Shown here piece by piece: positions 1 through 6,985 of a DNA stretch of 7,776 bases. The position numbers and the translations under genes are program-made. Numbering within the stretch: the stretch's first letter is position 1; the number at the start of each line of letters is the position of its first letter. Below the pieces are notes generated by a model. It worked only from the letters and a program-made list of their open reading frames with translations, was not told where the DNA came from and did no database searches. This DNA comes from Pseudomonadota bacterium. Lineage in GTDB: Bacteria; Pseudomonadota; Gammaproteobacteria; Xanthomonadales; Xanthomonadaceae. The stretch covers positions 1 through 7,776 of the forward strand of contig JAFAFD010000075.1 in the NCBI GenBank assembly GCA_023423675.1. Direction: 5' to 3'.

Positions 1-205
1 CACCCCGGCCCCGGCCCACCCCGGCGGCGGCCGCCGCGCGCCCGCGCCACCGCCACGCCCAACCCGGCAGGGCCAGCAGCGCCAGGCCGACACACAGCCA
101 GCGCGGCGGCAATGCCGGCAGCAGCACGCACGCCAGCGCCCCCAACACCAGGCCGGCGGCACAGGCAGGGCCCAGCAGGGGAGCAACCACGACAACGGTG
201 CGCAT
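1..205 (-). CDS. N-terminus of a ComEC/Rec2-like DNA-uptake membrane protein (partial, runs off window)
   Basis: Reading the minus strand from the ATG at 205-203 gives 68 open codons to the window edge. The protein starts MRTVVVVAPLLGPACAAG and has two closely spaced hydrophobic segments (about residues 4-30 and 36-50). They are separated by a short PALPPRW turn and followed by a tryptophan/arginine patch and a G/A/R-rich stretch. Paired N-terminal membrane helices with a proline turn followed by a basic stretch resemble the start of ComEC/Rec2, the inner-membrane channel that carries single-stranded DNA into the cytoplasm during natural transformation. That is recognition by appearance only; no catalytic or competence domain lies inside the window. 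An in-frame TAG at 241-239 limits upstream extension, so this ATG is the first usable start, although no strong Shine-Dalgarno precedes it. It lies 68 bp downstream of the kinase gene on the same strand. It could instead be another polytopic membrane protein. Confidence 0.5.
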   Translation of the reverse strand, partial: MRTVVVVAPLLGPACAAGLVLGALACVLLPALPPRWLCVGLALLALPGWAWRWRGRAAAAAGVGRGRG

Positions 206-231
206 GGGCGCAGCGTCGCCGTGCGGCGGCA

Positions 232-253
232 GGGCTGCCTATCAGGCAAGCCC
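232..253. other. Stem-loop between kinase gene and ComEC-like gene
   Basis: GGGCTGCCT at 232-240 pairs with AGGCAAGCCC at 244-253 (one bulged A, 3-nt loop ATC). This gives a compact nine-pair hairpin in the 68-bp gap after the kinase stop codon. No T-run follows on either strand, so it is not a standard intrinsic terminator. It could be an mRNA 3'-end stabiliser, a pause site or an attenuating structure ahead of the downstream gene. Confidence 0.4.
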
Positions 254-273
254 GCGCGCCACTGTGGGCAGGC

Positions 274-1617
274 TCAGCGGCGCAGGGTGGCGCGCTGGAA
301 GTTGACCCGGAAGCTGGCGCCACCACCGTCGGCTTCGGCCACGCTGACCGTGCCACCGTGGTGCTGCACGATCTCCTTGACCAGATGCAGCCCCAGGCCG
401 CTGCCACTGCCGGCGGCACGCAGGCGATGGAAGGGTTCGAAGATCGCTTCGCGGTCACCCACCGGCACGCCTGCGCCCTGGTCGCTGATCTCCAGCAGCC
501 CCTGCGCATCCAGGCGCACGCAGATGGTGCCGCGGCCGCCACCGTGGACGATGGCGTTGTGCACCAGGTTGGCCATCACCCGGCCCAGCGCCAGCCCATC
601 GCCCTGGATCCAGACCGGTGCTTCCGGTGCATCCACTTCGAAGCCATACCCTGCGCCGACCACCAGCGGCGCCAGCTCGGCCGCCGATTCACGCACCACG
701 TGGGCCAGATCGACCCGCTGCAGCGTGCTGACGTTGCGGTCCAGGCGCTGCAGGTCGAGCAGGTGCTCGGCGACATTGCCTAGGCGCGCCACGTCGGTCA
801 GTAGCTGCGATTTCAGTTCACCCTGCGGAAGCTGCGACAGCCGTGCCTGCACCACCGCGATCGGCACGCGCAGTTCGTGCGCGGCATCAGCGAGGAATTT
901 GTCGCGCGCGGCGTAGCCCTGCTGCACCTTGTCGATGGCATCGTTGAAGGCACTCACCAGGGGCGCGACTTCGGTGGAGACCAGCTGCTCGTCCAGGCGC
1001 GCACCGGGCTGGCCGATGTCCAGCTCCTTGGCCTGCTGCGCCAGCCGGCGCACCCCGCGCATCGCACGATGGATGACGGTAGGCATCACCAGCAGGGTGA
1101 CCACGATCAGCGGCAGGAAGAACCAGAAACCGATCAGCCGCAGCACCATCAGCGCACCATCGACCAGCCCGCCCTTGGGCGCGCCACCGGCCATCACGGT
1201 GATGCGACGTCCATCCTCGATGCGCACCATCACCCGCGCCACGTCCAGGTAGGGCGGCACCAGCGATCCGACTTCGGTGGCGCCCAATGCCGGCAGCCGC
1301 GCCAGCAGCGGTGCGTGCAGCGCGGGCACCTTGCCGCGCTCGAGCCAGATGCCGCGGTCATCAACGGCGACGAACCACAGGTTGCCACCCGCGCGCGCGT
1401 TCAACGCCTGCCAGCGCGGCTCGTCCAGCACCAGGTGCGCGCCCTGGCTGTGCACGGCCTTGGCGACATCCTCGGCGGTGAACATGTCCATGTTCCAGGA
1501 CTCCTTGTCACCCCAGGTCAGGATCAGCGCCACCACCGCGAACAGCACGGTGAATGCCTGCGCCAGGAACAGGCGCCAGGCCAGGCCGAGGGTGATCGAG
1601 CGGATCTGCCTGGCCAT
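274..1617 (-). CDS. Two-component sensor histidine kinase (inner membrane, HAMP-HisKA-HATPase type)
   Basis: A 447-residue sensor kinase that autophosphorylates on a histidine and should pass the phosphate to the regulator encoded just upstream. Visible order: a cytoplasmic tail; a first membrane helix (about 12-34); a periplasmic sensor region of about 120 residues (35-156); a second helix (about 157-179); a HAMP-like linker (about 180-235); the H box DAAHELRVP with phospho-acceptor His247; the N box NLVHNAIVHG around Asn350/Asn354; the G1 box DQGAG near 379; the F-box EPFHRL; and the G2 box GSGLGL at 405-410. All catalytic motifs are intact; the H box has Val where Thr is more usual. I chose the ATG at 1617 over an upstream in-frame start. 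It sits one base after the regulator's stop codon, a GGAGG lies six bases before it, and the upstream extension has no kinase character. The signal sensed is unknown; the neighbouring barrel-protein gene suggests an envelope cue. Confidence 0.93.
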   Translation of the reverse strand: MARQIRSITLGLAWRLFLAQAFTVLFAVVALILTWGDKESWNMDMFTAEDVAKAVHSQGAHLVLDEPRWQALNARAGGNLWFVAVDDRGIWLERGKVPALHAPLLARLPALGATEVGSLVPPYLDVARVMVRIEDGRRITVMAGGAPKGGLVDGALMVLRLIGFWFFLPLIVVTLLVMPTVIHRAMRGVRRLAQQAKELDIGQPGARLDEQLVSTEVAPLVSAFNDAIDKVQQGYAARDKFLADAAHELRVPIAVVQARLSQLPQGELKSQLLTDVARLGNVAEHLLDLQRLDRNVSTLQRVDLAHVVRESAAELAPLVVGAGYGFEVDAPEAPVWIQGDGLALGRVMANLVHNAIVHGGGRGTICVRLDAQGLLEISDQGAGVPVGDREAIFEPFHRLRAAGSGSGLGLHLVKEIVQHHGGTVSVAEADGGGASFRVNFQRATLRR

Positions 1618-1618
1618 C

Positions 1619-2290
1619 TCAGGCCTCCGCCAGCAGGTAGCCGACGCCGCGGATGACGTGGATCTCCACGCCCGCGCCCGCCTGCTGCAGCGCCTTGCGC
1701 AGCTTGGAGATGTGCGCATCCAGTGCGTTGGACTGGATCTCATCGTCGAAGCCGTACACCGCCGCCTCCAATGCGCTGCGGGTGACCGTGCGCCCCTGGC
1801 GCATCGCCAGCGCCTGCAGCACCAGCACCTGCCGCCGCGGCAGGGTCAGCAGCTGACCATCCACCTGCGCCTGCAGCGATTCGAAATCGAACTCGAAGTT
1901 GCCCAGCCGCAGGCTCGGCGTGACCATCGCCGACGGCCGCCGTGACACCGCACGGATGCGCGCCATCAGTTCTTCGATCGCCACCGGTTTGACCAGGTAG
2001 TCGTCGGCGCCGACATCGAGTCCCTCCACCTTGTCTGACAACGTGCCCTTGGCGGTCAGCATGATCACCGCGATGTTCGGCCGCAGCGCACGCGCGGTGG
2101 CAACGAAACCGGCGCCATCGCCATCGGGCAGCTGGCGGTCGAGCAGCAGCAGCTGGTGCACGGGTTCGCGCAGGGCCAGCGCTGCCTCGGCCAGGCTGCC
2201 GACCACGTCGGCGACCACGCCCTGCCGTTCGAGGCCCGACTGCAGGGCCCGCGAGAGATCGGGATCGTCTTCCACCAGGAGGATGCGCAT
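1619..2290 (-). CDS. OmpR/PhoB-family response regulator
   Basis: A 223-residue transcriptional regulator. Residues 1-115 form a receiver domain with the acidic pair Glu7-Asp8-Asp9, phospho-acceptor Asp51 (in LLLLDRQLPDGD), switch Thr79 (MLTAKG) and Lys101 (VKP). Residues about 125-223 form a winged-helix DNA-binding domain, with the recognition-helix stretch NALDAHISKLRKAL and the terminal hairpin IRGVGYLLAEA, the hallmark of the OmpR/PhoB group. The ATG at 2290 starts directly with MRILLVEDD, typical for the family; the longer in-frame upstream extension is rejected because it would run across the intergenic region and into the divergent gene. The gene is the first of a tight operon, with its TGA one base from the kinase ATG. 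It is divergent from the MipA-like gene and probably regulates the shared intergenic region and itself. The specific family member cannot be named from sequence alone. Confidence 0.94.
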   Translation of the reverse strand: MRILLVEDDPDLSRALQSGLERQGVVADVVGSLAEAALALREPVHQLLLLDRQLPDGDGAGFVATARALRPNIAVIMLTAKGTLSDKVEGLDVGADDYLVKPVAIEELMARIRAVSRRPSAMVTPSLRLGNFEFDFESLQAQVDGQLLTLPRRQVLVLQALAMRQGRTVTRSALEAAVYGFDDEIQSNALDAHISKLRKALQQAGAGVEIHVIRGVGYLLAEA

Positions 2291-2319
2291 CGTGGGCTCG
2301 GCTACCGGAAACGCTGCCG

Positions 2320-2325
2320 ATGATA
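2320..2325 (-). promoter_or_regulatory. Possible -10 element for the regulator-kinase operon
   Basis: The minus strand reads TATCAT here, five of six matches to TATAAT, about 30 bp upstream of the regulator ATG. I see no recognisable -35 at the right distance, which would fit an activator-dependent promoter. A short inverted repeat, GTGCC-5-GGCAC (2326-2340), lies immediately upstream of it. The call rests on one hexamer and is weak. Confidence 0.3.
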
Positions 2326-2359
2326 GTGCCTGCCGGGCACCAATGAGGCCTTTGCACGG

Positions 2360-2391
2360 ACATTGCCGTGGCGCAATGTTCCGACAATGTT
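2360..2391. promoter_or_regulatory. Putative response-regulator operator: 11-bp-phased direct repeats
   Basis: CAATGTT occurs at 2374-2380 and again at 2385-2391, exactly 11 bp apart (one helical turn). That is the arrangement bound by dimers of OmpR/PhoB-type winged-helix regulators. The first copy also pairs with an upstream ACATTGC at 2360-2366, giving an inverted repeat ACATTGC-6-GCAATGT. The cluster sits in the 144-bp gap between the divergent regulator and MipA-like genes, 44 bp before the barrel gene's start codon. What is visible is the repeats and their phasing; the identity of the bound protein is inferred from the neighbouring regulator. Confidence 0.45.
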
Positions 2392-2434
2392 GCGCGGTCA
2401 GGATGCAACGCGGTTCCCTGCAAAGTGCCCCTCG

Positions 2435-3202
2435 ATGCTCCCGTTGCCCCCTGCCCTGCTGCGCCCCCTGCTGTGCACCGTCGTTCTCTCCACGCCGCTG
2501 CTGGCAAGCGCCCAGGAACAGGCACCGGGCGTGCAGGCCGGCATCACCTTCGGCGCGACCACCGGTGCGTACGCGCACTACGATGACAAGCCGCTGGTGG
2601 TGCCGGCGCTGGCATGGCAGGGCAAGCGCTTCTATGCCAGCCCCGGCTCGCTGGGCATGTACCTGTACAAGGAACAGGGCCTGCGCGTTTCCGCGGTGGT
2701 CACGCCCTACACGCTGCGCTTCAAGACCGATGACGTGAACGATGCGCAGCTGCGCCGCCTGCACAGCCGGCAGATGTCAGCGATGGCCGGCTTCAGCGCC
2801 GAGTACAGCGCCGACTGGGGTGCCCTGTCGGCCAGCGTCAAGCGCGAGGTCAGCGGCCACGGTGGCGGCCTCGAATCCAGCCTGTATTACAGCTATCCCA
2901 TCCAGGCCGGGCGCTTCACCTGGGTGCCGCGCGTGGGGGTGGTGCACAGCAGTGCACGCCTGCTCGACTACTACTACGGCATCAGCGACGAGGAAGCCCT
3001 GCGCTCGGGCCTGGCCGCCTATTCGCCGGGCAGCGCTACTTCGCCGGGCCTGCAGATCGCGGTCAGCACACCGCTGGGCACGAAGTGGCGCGCCACCGGC
3101 GTGGTCGCCAGCCAGTGGTTCGGTGATGCGGTCAAGGACAGCCCGATGGCCCGCCGCGGCGCGCAGAACTCCGCCTTCATTTCCCTGATGCGCGCGTTCT
3201 GA
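2435..3202 (+). CDS. MipA/OmpV-family outer-membrane barrel protein
   Basis: A 255-residue outer-membrane protein. Residues 1-26 form a signal peptide (hydrophobic core followed by LLASA, predicted cut before Gln27). The mature part has alternating amphipathic strands, with family-like stretches such as DDKPLVVPALAWQGKRFYA near 51-69, LDYYYGISDEEA near 177-188 and a SPM element near 236. It ends in Phe255, the usual last residue of barrel proteins assembled by the BAM machinery. MipA of E. coli was found as a scaffold linking the murein hydrolase MltA to PBP1B, and related proteins have been tied to antibiotic or polymyxin sensing. The start at 2435 is chosen because it gives a clean signal peptide; in-frame ATGs at 2363 and 2387 would overlap the putative operator. 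Its Shine-Dalgarno is weak. It is divergent from the two-component operon and probably controlled by it (inference). Confidence 0.85.
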   Translation: MLPLPPALLRPLLCTVVLSTPLLASAQEQAPGVQAGITFGATTGAYAHYDDKPLVVPALAWQGKRFYASPGSLGMYLYKEQGLRVSAVVTPYTLRFKTDDVNDAQLRRLHSRQMSAMAGFSAEYSADWGALSASVKREVSGHGGGLESSLYYSYPIQAGRFTWVPRVGVVHSSARLLDYYYGISDEEALRSGLAAYSPGSATSPGLQIAVSTPLGTKWRATGVVASQWFGDAVKDSPMARRGAQNSAFISLMRAF

Positions 3203-3234
3203 TCGCGCGCCCTGCAACGGACAAGGACACCCCC

Positions 3235-3522
3235 ATGGCCTCCGTCTCCTTCCCCACCGATGCGCAGGCCATCCTGCGCGCGCCCGACCTGGACAGTGCA
3301 GAGCAGGCCTACCTCGGCCTGATGCCGGACCAGGCCCACATCGACGCGCTGGTGCGCCGCGCACTGGGCCTGTCGCGTGTTGCCGATGCGGCCCGCGGCT
3401 ATGCCCTGTCGATGACCCTGGTCGGCCTGCGGCTGCAGGAACTGGAGATGGACGAGCCCTGCGCCACGGCGCACCGCCAGTCGACGCTGCGCAACCTCCG
3501 CCAGGTCTACGCCGCGGCCTGA
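3235..3522 (+). CDS. Small hypothetical protein downstream of the MipA-like gene
   Basis: A 95-residue protein I do not recognise. It has no signal peptide, membrane segment or cysteine-rich motif (one Cys), so it is probably cytosolic. The sequence looks largely helical: an acidic N-terminal half (APDLDSAEQAYLGLMPDQ) is followed by a basic, leucine-rich C-terminal half. Support for a real gene: an AAGGAC Shine-Dalgarno about eight bases before the ATG, strongly GC-biased third codon positions, and only 32 bp between the barrel gene's stop codon and this start with no terminator between. It is probably co-transcribed with the MipA-like gene. No function can be assigned. Confidence 0.7.
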   Translation: MASVSFPTDAQAILRAPDLDSAEQAYLGLMPDQAHIDALVRRALGLSRVADAARGYALSMTLVGLRLQELEMDEPCATAHRQSTLRNLRQVYAAA

Positions 3523-3550
3523 GCGGCGCTGCTGGCGCGCGGACCGGCCC

Positions 3551-3578
3551 GCCAGCGCACGGATTCATCCCCGTAACG
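3551..3578 (+). repeat. Leader repeat, copy 1 (GCCAGCG / GATTCATCC / CCGT-ACG)
   Basis: The segment reads GCCAGCG, then GATTCATCC (3562-3570), then CCGTAACG (3571-3578). The same three blocks recur in the same order, with slightly different spacers, at 3945-3973. It lies in the 153-bp gap before the small exported-protein gene at 3676, which otherwise holds only a 7-bp inverted repeat (GCTGGCG at 3531-3537 with CGCCAGC at 3550-3556). A related block, GCCAGCG directly followed by CCGGTGACA, occurs at 3629-3644. Its role is unknown. Confidence 0.35.
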
Positions 3579-3675
3579 AGCCCTTGGCACGCACATTTCC
3601 CCGCTTCGTCGCATGCCGGTATCGATCCGCCAGCGCCGGTGACACGCTGGACTCCCTTCTCCGGAGCACCGCGCC

Positions 3676-3942
3676 ATGCCGATGCTTGCCCTGCTGCTGT
3701 TGCACGCGGTCCTGTCCAGCGTCGGCATCGGCGGCCCGGATGCGGGCCAGGCGCTTCCTGCCAGGCTCACCCCGGCCAGCCCCGACGATCTCTGCCTGCA
3801 GCTGCGCCTGCGTCAGGACAGCATGCTGCGCTGGGAGCGCGGCGCAGGCGGGAAGACGCATGCCCTGGGCGTGGTGCACCAGGTCGAGGGGCACTGGCAG
3901 CTGCGTCATCGCTTCAGCGTGGGCGCATCTGCCGCGCACTGA
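3676..3942 (+). CDS. Small putative exported protein, function unknown
   Basis: An 88-residue protein with a hydrophobic N-terminus (MPMLALLLLHAVLSSVGIGG) that looks like a signal peptide or anchor lacking the usual basic residues. A short polar region follows (about 30-88) with one Cys near 40 and two Trp residues (in LRWERG and GHWQLRH). It matches no family I know. Coding support: GGAG nine bases before the ATG, strong GC bias at third codon positions throughout, and a clean stop before the next leader. A long open frame on the opposite strand covers the same DNA, but it also runs across the next gene and a tRNA gene and is therefore an artefact. It may be functionally linked to the lipoprotein gene downstream, since their leaders share sequence blocks. 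Confidence 0.6.
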   Translation: MPMLALLLLHAVLSSVGIGGPDAGQALPARLTPASPDDLCLQLRLRQDSMLRWERGAGGKTHALGVVHQVEGHWQLRHRFSVGASAAH

Positions 3943-3944
3943 TC

Positions 3945-3973
3945 GCCAGCGGCGATTCATCCTCGCCGTCACG
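3945..3973 (+). repeat. Leader repeat, copy 2, before the lipoprotein gene
   Basis: The blocks GCCAGCG (3945-3951), GATTCATCC (3954-3962) and CCGTCACG (3966-3973) repeat those at 3551-3578. They are followed at 3975-3983 by CCGGTGACA, which also occurs at 3636-3644 before the previous gene. CCGGTGACA lies 31 and 28 bases before the respective start codons. No normal -10 hexamer lies 17 bp downstream in either case, so this is not an obvious sigma-70 promoter. Confidence 0.35.
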
Positions 3974-4011
3974 CCCGGTGACAGCATGGTGCCCTGTCGA
4001 AAGGATGCGCC

Positions 4012-4491
4012 ATGAAGACCCGGACCGTTGCCCATGTACTGTTGCTGCTTGCCGTCGTGCTGCTTGCCGCCTGCTGCCCGTTCGGCAGCGAGATCCGCAC
4101 CCGCCCGGTCTACGTGAACCCACAGCTGACGCCTGCCGCATCGCGCTCGCTGGTCGCCGACTGCGATCGCCAGGGCGCGCAGCTGCGCCGCCAGCTGGAA
4201 GCGGCGTATGTGGAAAATGCCCGGCAGGAATGCGCGCTGCCGCAGCCGTTCGCGGACTACCGCTTCGTCAATGCCATGGGCGAGGCCGTTTCGCCGGAGC
4301 GTGCCATCGAGGCCCGCGCCGACCACGCGCAGCGCGTCTGCACAGCGGCGCAGGGCAAGGACAGCGCGCTGGCCGCGCTGTGCCCGGAGTGCCGCAGCAA
4401 AGCCGAGGCGCGGGTGCAGCAGTGCCGCACGGACAAGGGCCTGGTGCGCAGCGAGCGACCGGTGCGGATGTGCCGCATGATCCAGTTCTGA
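4012..4491 (+). CDS. Small cysteine-rich lipoprotein, function unknown
   Basis: A 159-residue predicted lipoprotein. Its signal sequence has basic residues (MKTRT), a leucine-rich core and the lipobox LAAC, with Cys21 as the lipidation site. The next residue is Cys, not Asp, so by the E. coli Lol rule it would go to the outer membrane. The mature part holds eight more cysteines (22, 51, 74, 110, 124, 127, 138, 154), including a CPEC motif at 124-127, which suggests several disulfides or metal binding. The stretch around 52-75 (DRQGAQLRRQLEAAYVENA) looks helical. An AAGGA Shine-Dalgarno lies seven bases before the ATG. No promoter or terminator separates it clearly from the small exported-protein gene 69 bp upstream, so they may be co-transcribed. 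A strong hairpin follows the stop codon. I recognise no family. Confidence 0.8.
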   Translation: MKTRTVAHVLLLLAVVLLAACCPFGSEIRTRPVYVNPQLTPAASRSLVADCDRQGAQLRRQLEAAYVENARQECALPQPFADYRFVNAMGEAVSPERAIEARADHAQRVCTAAQGKDSALAALCPECRSKAEARVQQCRTDKGLVRSERPVRMCRMIQF

Positions 4492-4510
4492 GGGGTGGAG
4501 GCCAGGCAAC

Positions 4511-4538
4511 AAAAAAGCCGACCCGTCGGGCCGGCTTT
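4511..4538. terminator. Terminator between lipoprotein gene and tRNA-Val
   Basis: AAAGCCG (4514-4520) pairs with CGGCTTT (4532-4538), and an inner CCC/GGG pair (4522-4524 with 4528-4530) extends the stem across one A/C mismatch. On the minus strand the hairpin is followed by six T residues, a good intrinsic terminator for the tRNA-Val gene that ends at 4578. On the plus strand the tail is only TTT followed by CC, so termination of the lipoprotein mRNA there is weaker. Confidence 0.8.
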
Positions 4539-4577
4539 CCTGTTTCCACCGCTGCACCGGCAATGCCGGGAGCCAGG

Positions 4578-4652
4578 TGGTGGGCGGTACAGGGTTCGAA
4601 CCTGTGACCCCTACCATGTCAAGGTAGTGCTCTACCGCTGAGCTAACCGCCC
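4578..4652 (-). tRNA. tRNA-Val(GAC), second gene of the pair
   Basis: The minus strand folds as a complete cloverleaf. The acceptor stem is GGGCGGT/ACCGCCC. The D arm contains AGCGGTA. The anticodon stem CTACC/GGTAG encloses loop TTGACAT with anticodon GAC (valine codons GUC/GUU). The T arm is ACAGG/CCTGT with loop TTCGAAC. The discriminator is A and the CCA end is encoded. All 75 bases are identical to the copy at 4751-4825. A hairpin with a T-run lies between this gene and the other copy, and I see no promoter in the 38 bp between that hairpin and its 5' end. Confidence 0.98.
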
Positions 4653-4690
4653 ATCTTGTTCGTGCCGCCCGAAGGCTGGCCTTGCTACGT

Positions 4691-4717
4691 AAAAACCCGG
4701 CGCCAGGGCCGGGCTTT
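4691..4717. terminator. Intrinsic terminator located between the two tRNA-Val genes
   Basis: CCCGGC (4696-4701) and GCCGGG (4708-4713) form a perfect six-pair stem with a six-base loop. The minus strand continues with five T residues (4695-4691), and the plus strand with CTTTT. In the minus direction this is a standard intrinsic terminator placed after the upstream tRNA-Val (4825-4751) and before the downstream one (4652-4578). Confidence 0.75.
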
Positions 4718-4750
4718 TCAGGTCACGACAGCCCCTCTTAAGGGACTTCG

Positions 4751-4825
4751 TGGTGGGCGGTACAGGGTTCGAACCTGTGACCCCTACCATGTCAAGGTAG
4801 TGCTCTACCGCTGAGCTAACCGCCC
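4751..4825 (-). tRNA. tRNA-Val(GAC), promoter-proximal gene of the pair
   Basis: It has the same 75 bases as the gene at 4578-4652: acceptor GGGCGGT/ACCGCCC, anticodon loop TTGACAT with anticodon GAC, T loop TTCGAAC, and an encoded CCA end. It is the first of the tandem pair in the direction of transcription, about 38 bases downstream of the predicted start site of the promoter at 4870-4898. The sequences flanking the two copies are unrelated, so the duplicated unit is the mature tRNA only. Confidence 0.98.
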
Positions 4826-4869
4826 GTTTTGCTTCTGCATCTCCGCGATTGCGTCGGTGCAGGCCGCGT

Positions 4870-4898
4870 ATATTACGGATGCCGACAGGTAAGCGCAA
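4870..4898 (-). promoter_or_regulatory. Sigma-70-type promoter for the tRNA-Val genes
   Basis: On the minus strand TTGCGC (4898-4893) is followed by a 17-bp spacer and TAATAT (4875-4870). The next bases, ACGCGGCC, form a GC-rich discriminator, a feature of stable-RNA promoters under stringent (ppGpp) control. The spacing and the position just upstream of the first tRNA gene support the call. The whole element lies between the uvrB stop codon and the tRNA. There is no clear terminator after uvrB, so some tRNA-Val transcript could also come from uvrB read-through. Confidence 0.65.
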
Positions 4899-4929
4899 CA
4901 CTTTTGTGAAGATTGCCGCGCTACCGTGT

Positions 4930-6951
<2,022 letters not shown>

Positions 6952-6955
6952 GGTA

Positions 6956-6985
6956 TTGCCAGGTCCCGGGAATGGTGATTATAGC
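6956..6985 (+). promoter_or_regulatory. Possible promoter for the pilin gene, overlapping that of uvrB
   Basis: On the plus strand TTGCCA (6956-6961, five of six -35 matches) and TATAGC (6980-6985, four of six -10 matches) are separated by 18 bp. The -10 overlaps the uvrB -10 on the opposite strand. Transcription from here would leave a leader of about 90 bases before the pilin ATG. Support is modest, from hexamers and spacing only. Confidence 0.3.
6978..6983 (-). promoter_or_regulatory. uvrB promoter -10 element
   Basis: The minus strand reads a perfect TATAAT, placing the transcription start about 20 bases upstream of the uvrB ATG. There is no good TTGACA at the -35 distance. Instead, the region is occupied by two CGGCCGG copies (6985-6991 and 7000-7006), 15 bp apart. 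I see no E. coli-type LexA box (CTG-N10-CAG) across it. Confidence 0.6.

Noticed and set aside
112..916. Plus-strand open frames opposite the kinase
   Set aside because: They lie entirely antisense to intact kinase catalytic motifs and show only low-complexity Arg/Ala/His-rich translations.
1740..2525. Minus-strand open frame of about 261 codons overlapping the regulator in another frame
   Set aside because: It crosses the divergent intergenic region and has low-complexity composition, whereas the regulator frame carries all receiver and winged-helix landmarks.
2777..3568. Minus-strand open frame opposite the MipA-like gene
   Set aside because: It is antisense to a recognisable barrel protein with a signal peptide, and its composition (Pro/Arg/Gly/Ala-rich) is that of a GC-rich shadow frame.
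3565..4617. Long minus-strand open frame (350 codons) across the two small exported-protein genes and a tRNA-Val gene
   Set aside because: It runs through a terminator and into a tRNA gene. It is arginine/alanine-rich with no domain, and the plus-strand genes have proper starts, Shine-Dalgarno sites and an intact lipobox. Such shadow frames are common at this GC content.
4578..4825. The tRNA-Val pair as attL/attR of an excised or degenerate integrated element
   Set aside because: The direct repeats cover exactly the full tRNA genes and enclose only a 98-bp spacer with a terminator, with no integrase or foreign genes nearby. Simple tandem tRNA duplication explains it.
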